From positions 1 to 5,407 of the forward strand of contig CANBTO010000386.1 of NCBI GenBank assembly GCA_947372405.1: a stretch of DNA of 5,407 nucleotides. The letters are read 5' to 3'. Origin of the DNA: Verrucomicrobiaceae bacterium. GTDB taxonomy: Bacteria; Verrucomicrobiota; Verrucomicrobiae; Verrucomicrobiales; Akkermansiaceae. Shown one piece after another: positions 4,576-5,407 of the stretch; the stretch's first letter is position 1; each line of letters opens with the position of its first letter. The notes below the pieces were generated by a model, which was given only the letters and a program-made list of their open reading frames with translations, made no database searches and was not told where the DNA came from. The translations under genes and the position numbers were made by a program.

Positions 4576-5407
4576 ATGAACGAACGACGCGTCGTCATCA
4601 CCGGCATCGGCTGTATCACCCCACTTGGCAACGACCTGACCACCACTTGGGACGGACTCAAAGCGGGCCGGAGTGGCATCAGAACCATTACGAATATCGA
4701 TCCCACGCCCTTTGATTGCAGGATTGCGGGGGAGGTTTTGAACTTCGAACCCGACGGCTATTTCGGCGTGCCCAAAGATGCCCGGCGCTCGGATCGCTAC
4801 GTCCAGCTCGCTGTCGCGGCTTCGAAAATGGCGATGGGTGACTCGGGCGTCGATGTTTCAAAAATCGATCCGCGCCGCTTCGGCGTGATGGTCGGCAGCG
4901 GCATCGGCGGACTTTCCACGCTGGAACGCGAGCACGGGACCTACATGACCAAAGGCCCCAAGCGGGTTTCTCCGTTCACGATTCCGATGATGATTTCTAA
5001 CATCGCTAGTGGCATCATCTCCATGGAGTTCGGCCTGCTCGGGCCTAACATGGTAATCGTCACCGCCTGCGCGACCTCGAACCACAACATCGGCGAGGCG
5101 TGGCGCATCATCAAATTCGGCGATGCGGATGCCTTCCTCTGCGGCGGTGCGGAAGCGGCGGTTTTACCGATGGGTCTGTCCGGTTTCGCTAACATGAAAG
5201 CGCTCAGCACCCGCAATGACGAGCCCGCCCGCGCCTCCCGGCCATTTGACCGGGACCGCGATGGCTTCGTCATGGGCGAGGGGGCCGGCGTGGTCGTCAT
5301 CGAGGAATTGGAACATGCGAAAAAGCGTGGGGCGAAAATTTATGCGGAGTTGATCGGCTACGGTGTCAGCGCGGATGCGTATCATCTCAGCGCCCCATCA
5401 CCCGACG
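4576..5407 (+). CDS. fabF: Beta-ketoacyl-ACP synthase II (partial, cut by right edge)
   Basis: This enzyme condenses malonyl-ACP with acyl-ACP to extend fatty acid chains in the cytoplasm (KAS II, thiolase fold). The window holds the first 277 codons, about two thirds of the usual length of roughly 413 residues. Residues 4-12 read RRVVITGIG, a typical KAS start. The nucleophile is Cys165 in IVTACATSNHNIGEAWRII. FDRDRDGFVMGEGAGVVVIEE follows at about residues 224-244. The two catalytic histidines that complete the Cys-His-His site lie beyond the edge. FabF and FabB differ mainly in detail, and I call FabF because of the NIASGIISMEFGLLGPN stretch and the overall similarity to KAS II. An acpP gene, the common neighbour upstream, is absent from the spacer here. 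No Shine-Dalgarno sequence precedes the ATG. Confidence 0.92.
   Translation, partial: MNERRVVITGIGCITPLGNDLTTTWDGLKAGRSGIRTITNIDPTPFDCRIAGEVLNFEPDGYFGVPKDARRSDRYVQLAVAASKMAMGDSGVDVSKIDPRRFGVMVGSGIGGLSTLEREHGTYMTKGPKRVSPFTIPMMISNIASGIISMEFGLLGPNMVIVTACATSNHNIGEAWRIIKFGDADAFLCGGAEAAVLPMGLSGFANMKALSTRNDEPARASRPFDRDRDGFVMGEGAGVVVIEELEHAKKRGAKIYAELIGYGVSADAYHLSAPSPD

Noticed and set aside
4524..4715. Short plus-strand frame beginning just before fabF
   Set aside because: It overlaps the conserved fabF start in a different frame and is rich in His and Arg, as expected of a shadow.

Overview
The window looks like chromosomal DNA from a Gram-negative bacterium, most likely of the Verrucomicrobiota/PVC group. 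Three things point there: a DUF5069 protein (a family I recall mainly from Verrucomicrobia and Planctomycetes), a FabF with a verrucomicrobial-looking active-site segment (TACATSNHNIGEA), and an outer-membrane cytochrome-porin. None of the start codons has a convincing Shine-Dalgarno sequence. The taxonomic call comes from remembered family patterns, not a search.

Layout: 1-366 holds no gene I can recognise, only two short open frames that may be a decayed or unknown gene. From 2320 down to 367 lies a minus-strand pair: first a Cyc2-like fused monoheme cytochrome/beta-barrel, then 106 bp further on an azurin-like blue copper protein. A divergent intergenic region (about 2321-2590) follows, with a 15-bp tandem repeat, a small dyad, a possible plus-strand -10 box and a long imperfect hairpin. 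On the plus strand come a DUF5069 protein (2591-3010; 2522 is an alternative start) and a SprT-like zinc metallopeptidase (3046-3705), 35 bp apart. Converging on SprT with only a 6-bp gap is a minus-strand spermidine-synthase-like Rossmann methyltransferase (3712-4377). After a 198-bp divergent spacer, fabF (from 4576) runs off the right edge.

How the genes work together: the cytochrome-porin and the cupredoxin make the only clear functional unit. An exported c-type heme at the mouth of an outer-membrane barrel, next to a secreted type 1 copper protein, is the arrangement expected of an electron conduit from outside the cell into the periplasm. It recalls the Cyc2 plus rusticyanin pairing of acidophilic iron oxidisers. 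Iron oxidation or extracellular electron uptake is an inference here, since no Cyc1, oxidase or other partner lies in the window. The remaining genes (DUF5069, SprT-like, methyltransferase, FabF) look like ordinary housekeeping or conserved genes with no visible link to it. I see no tRNA, rRNA, CRISPR array or insertion sequence.
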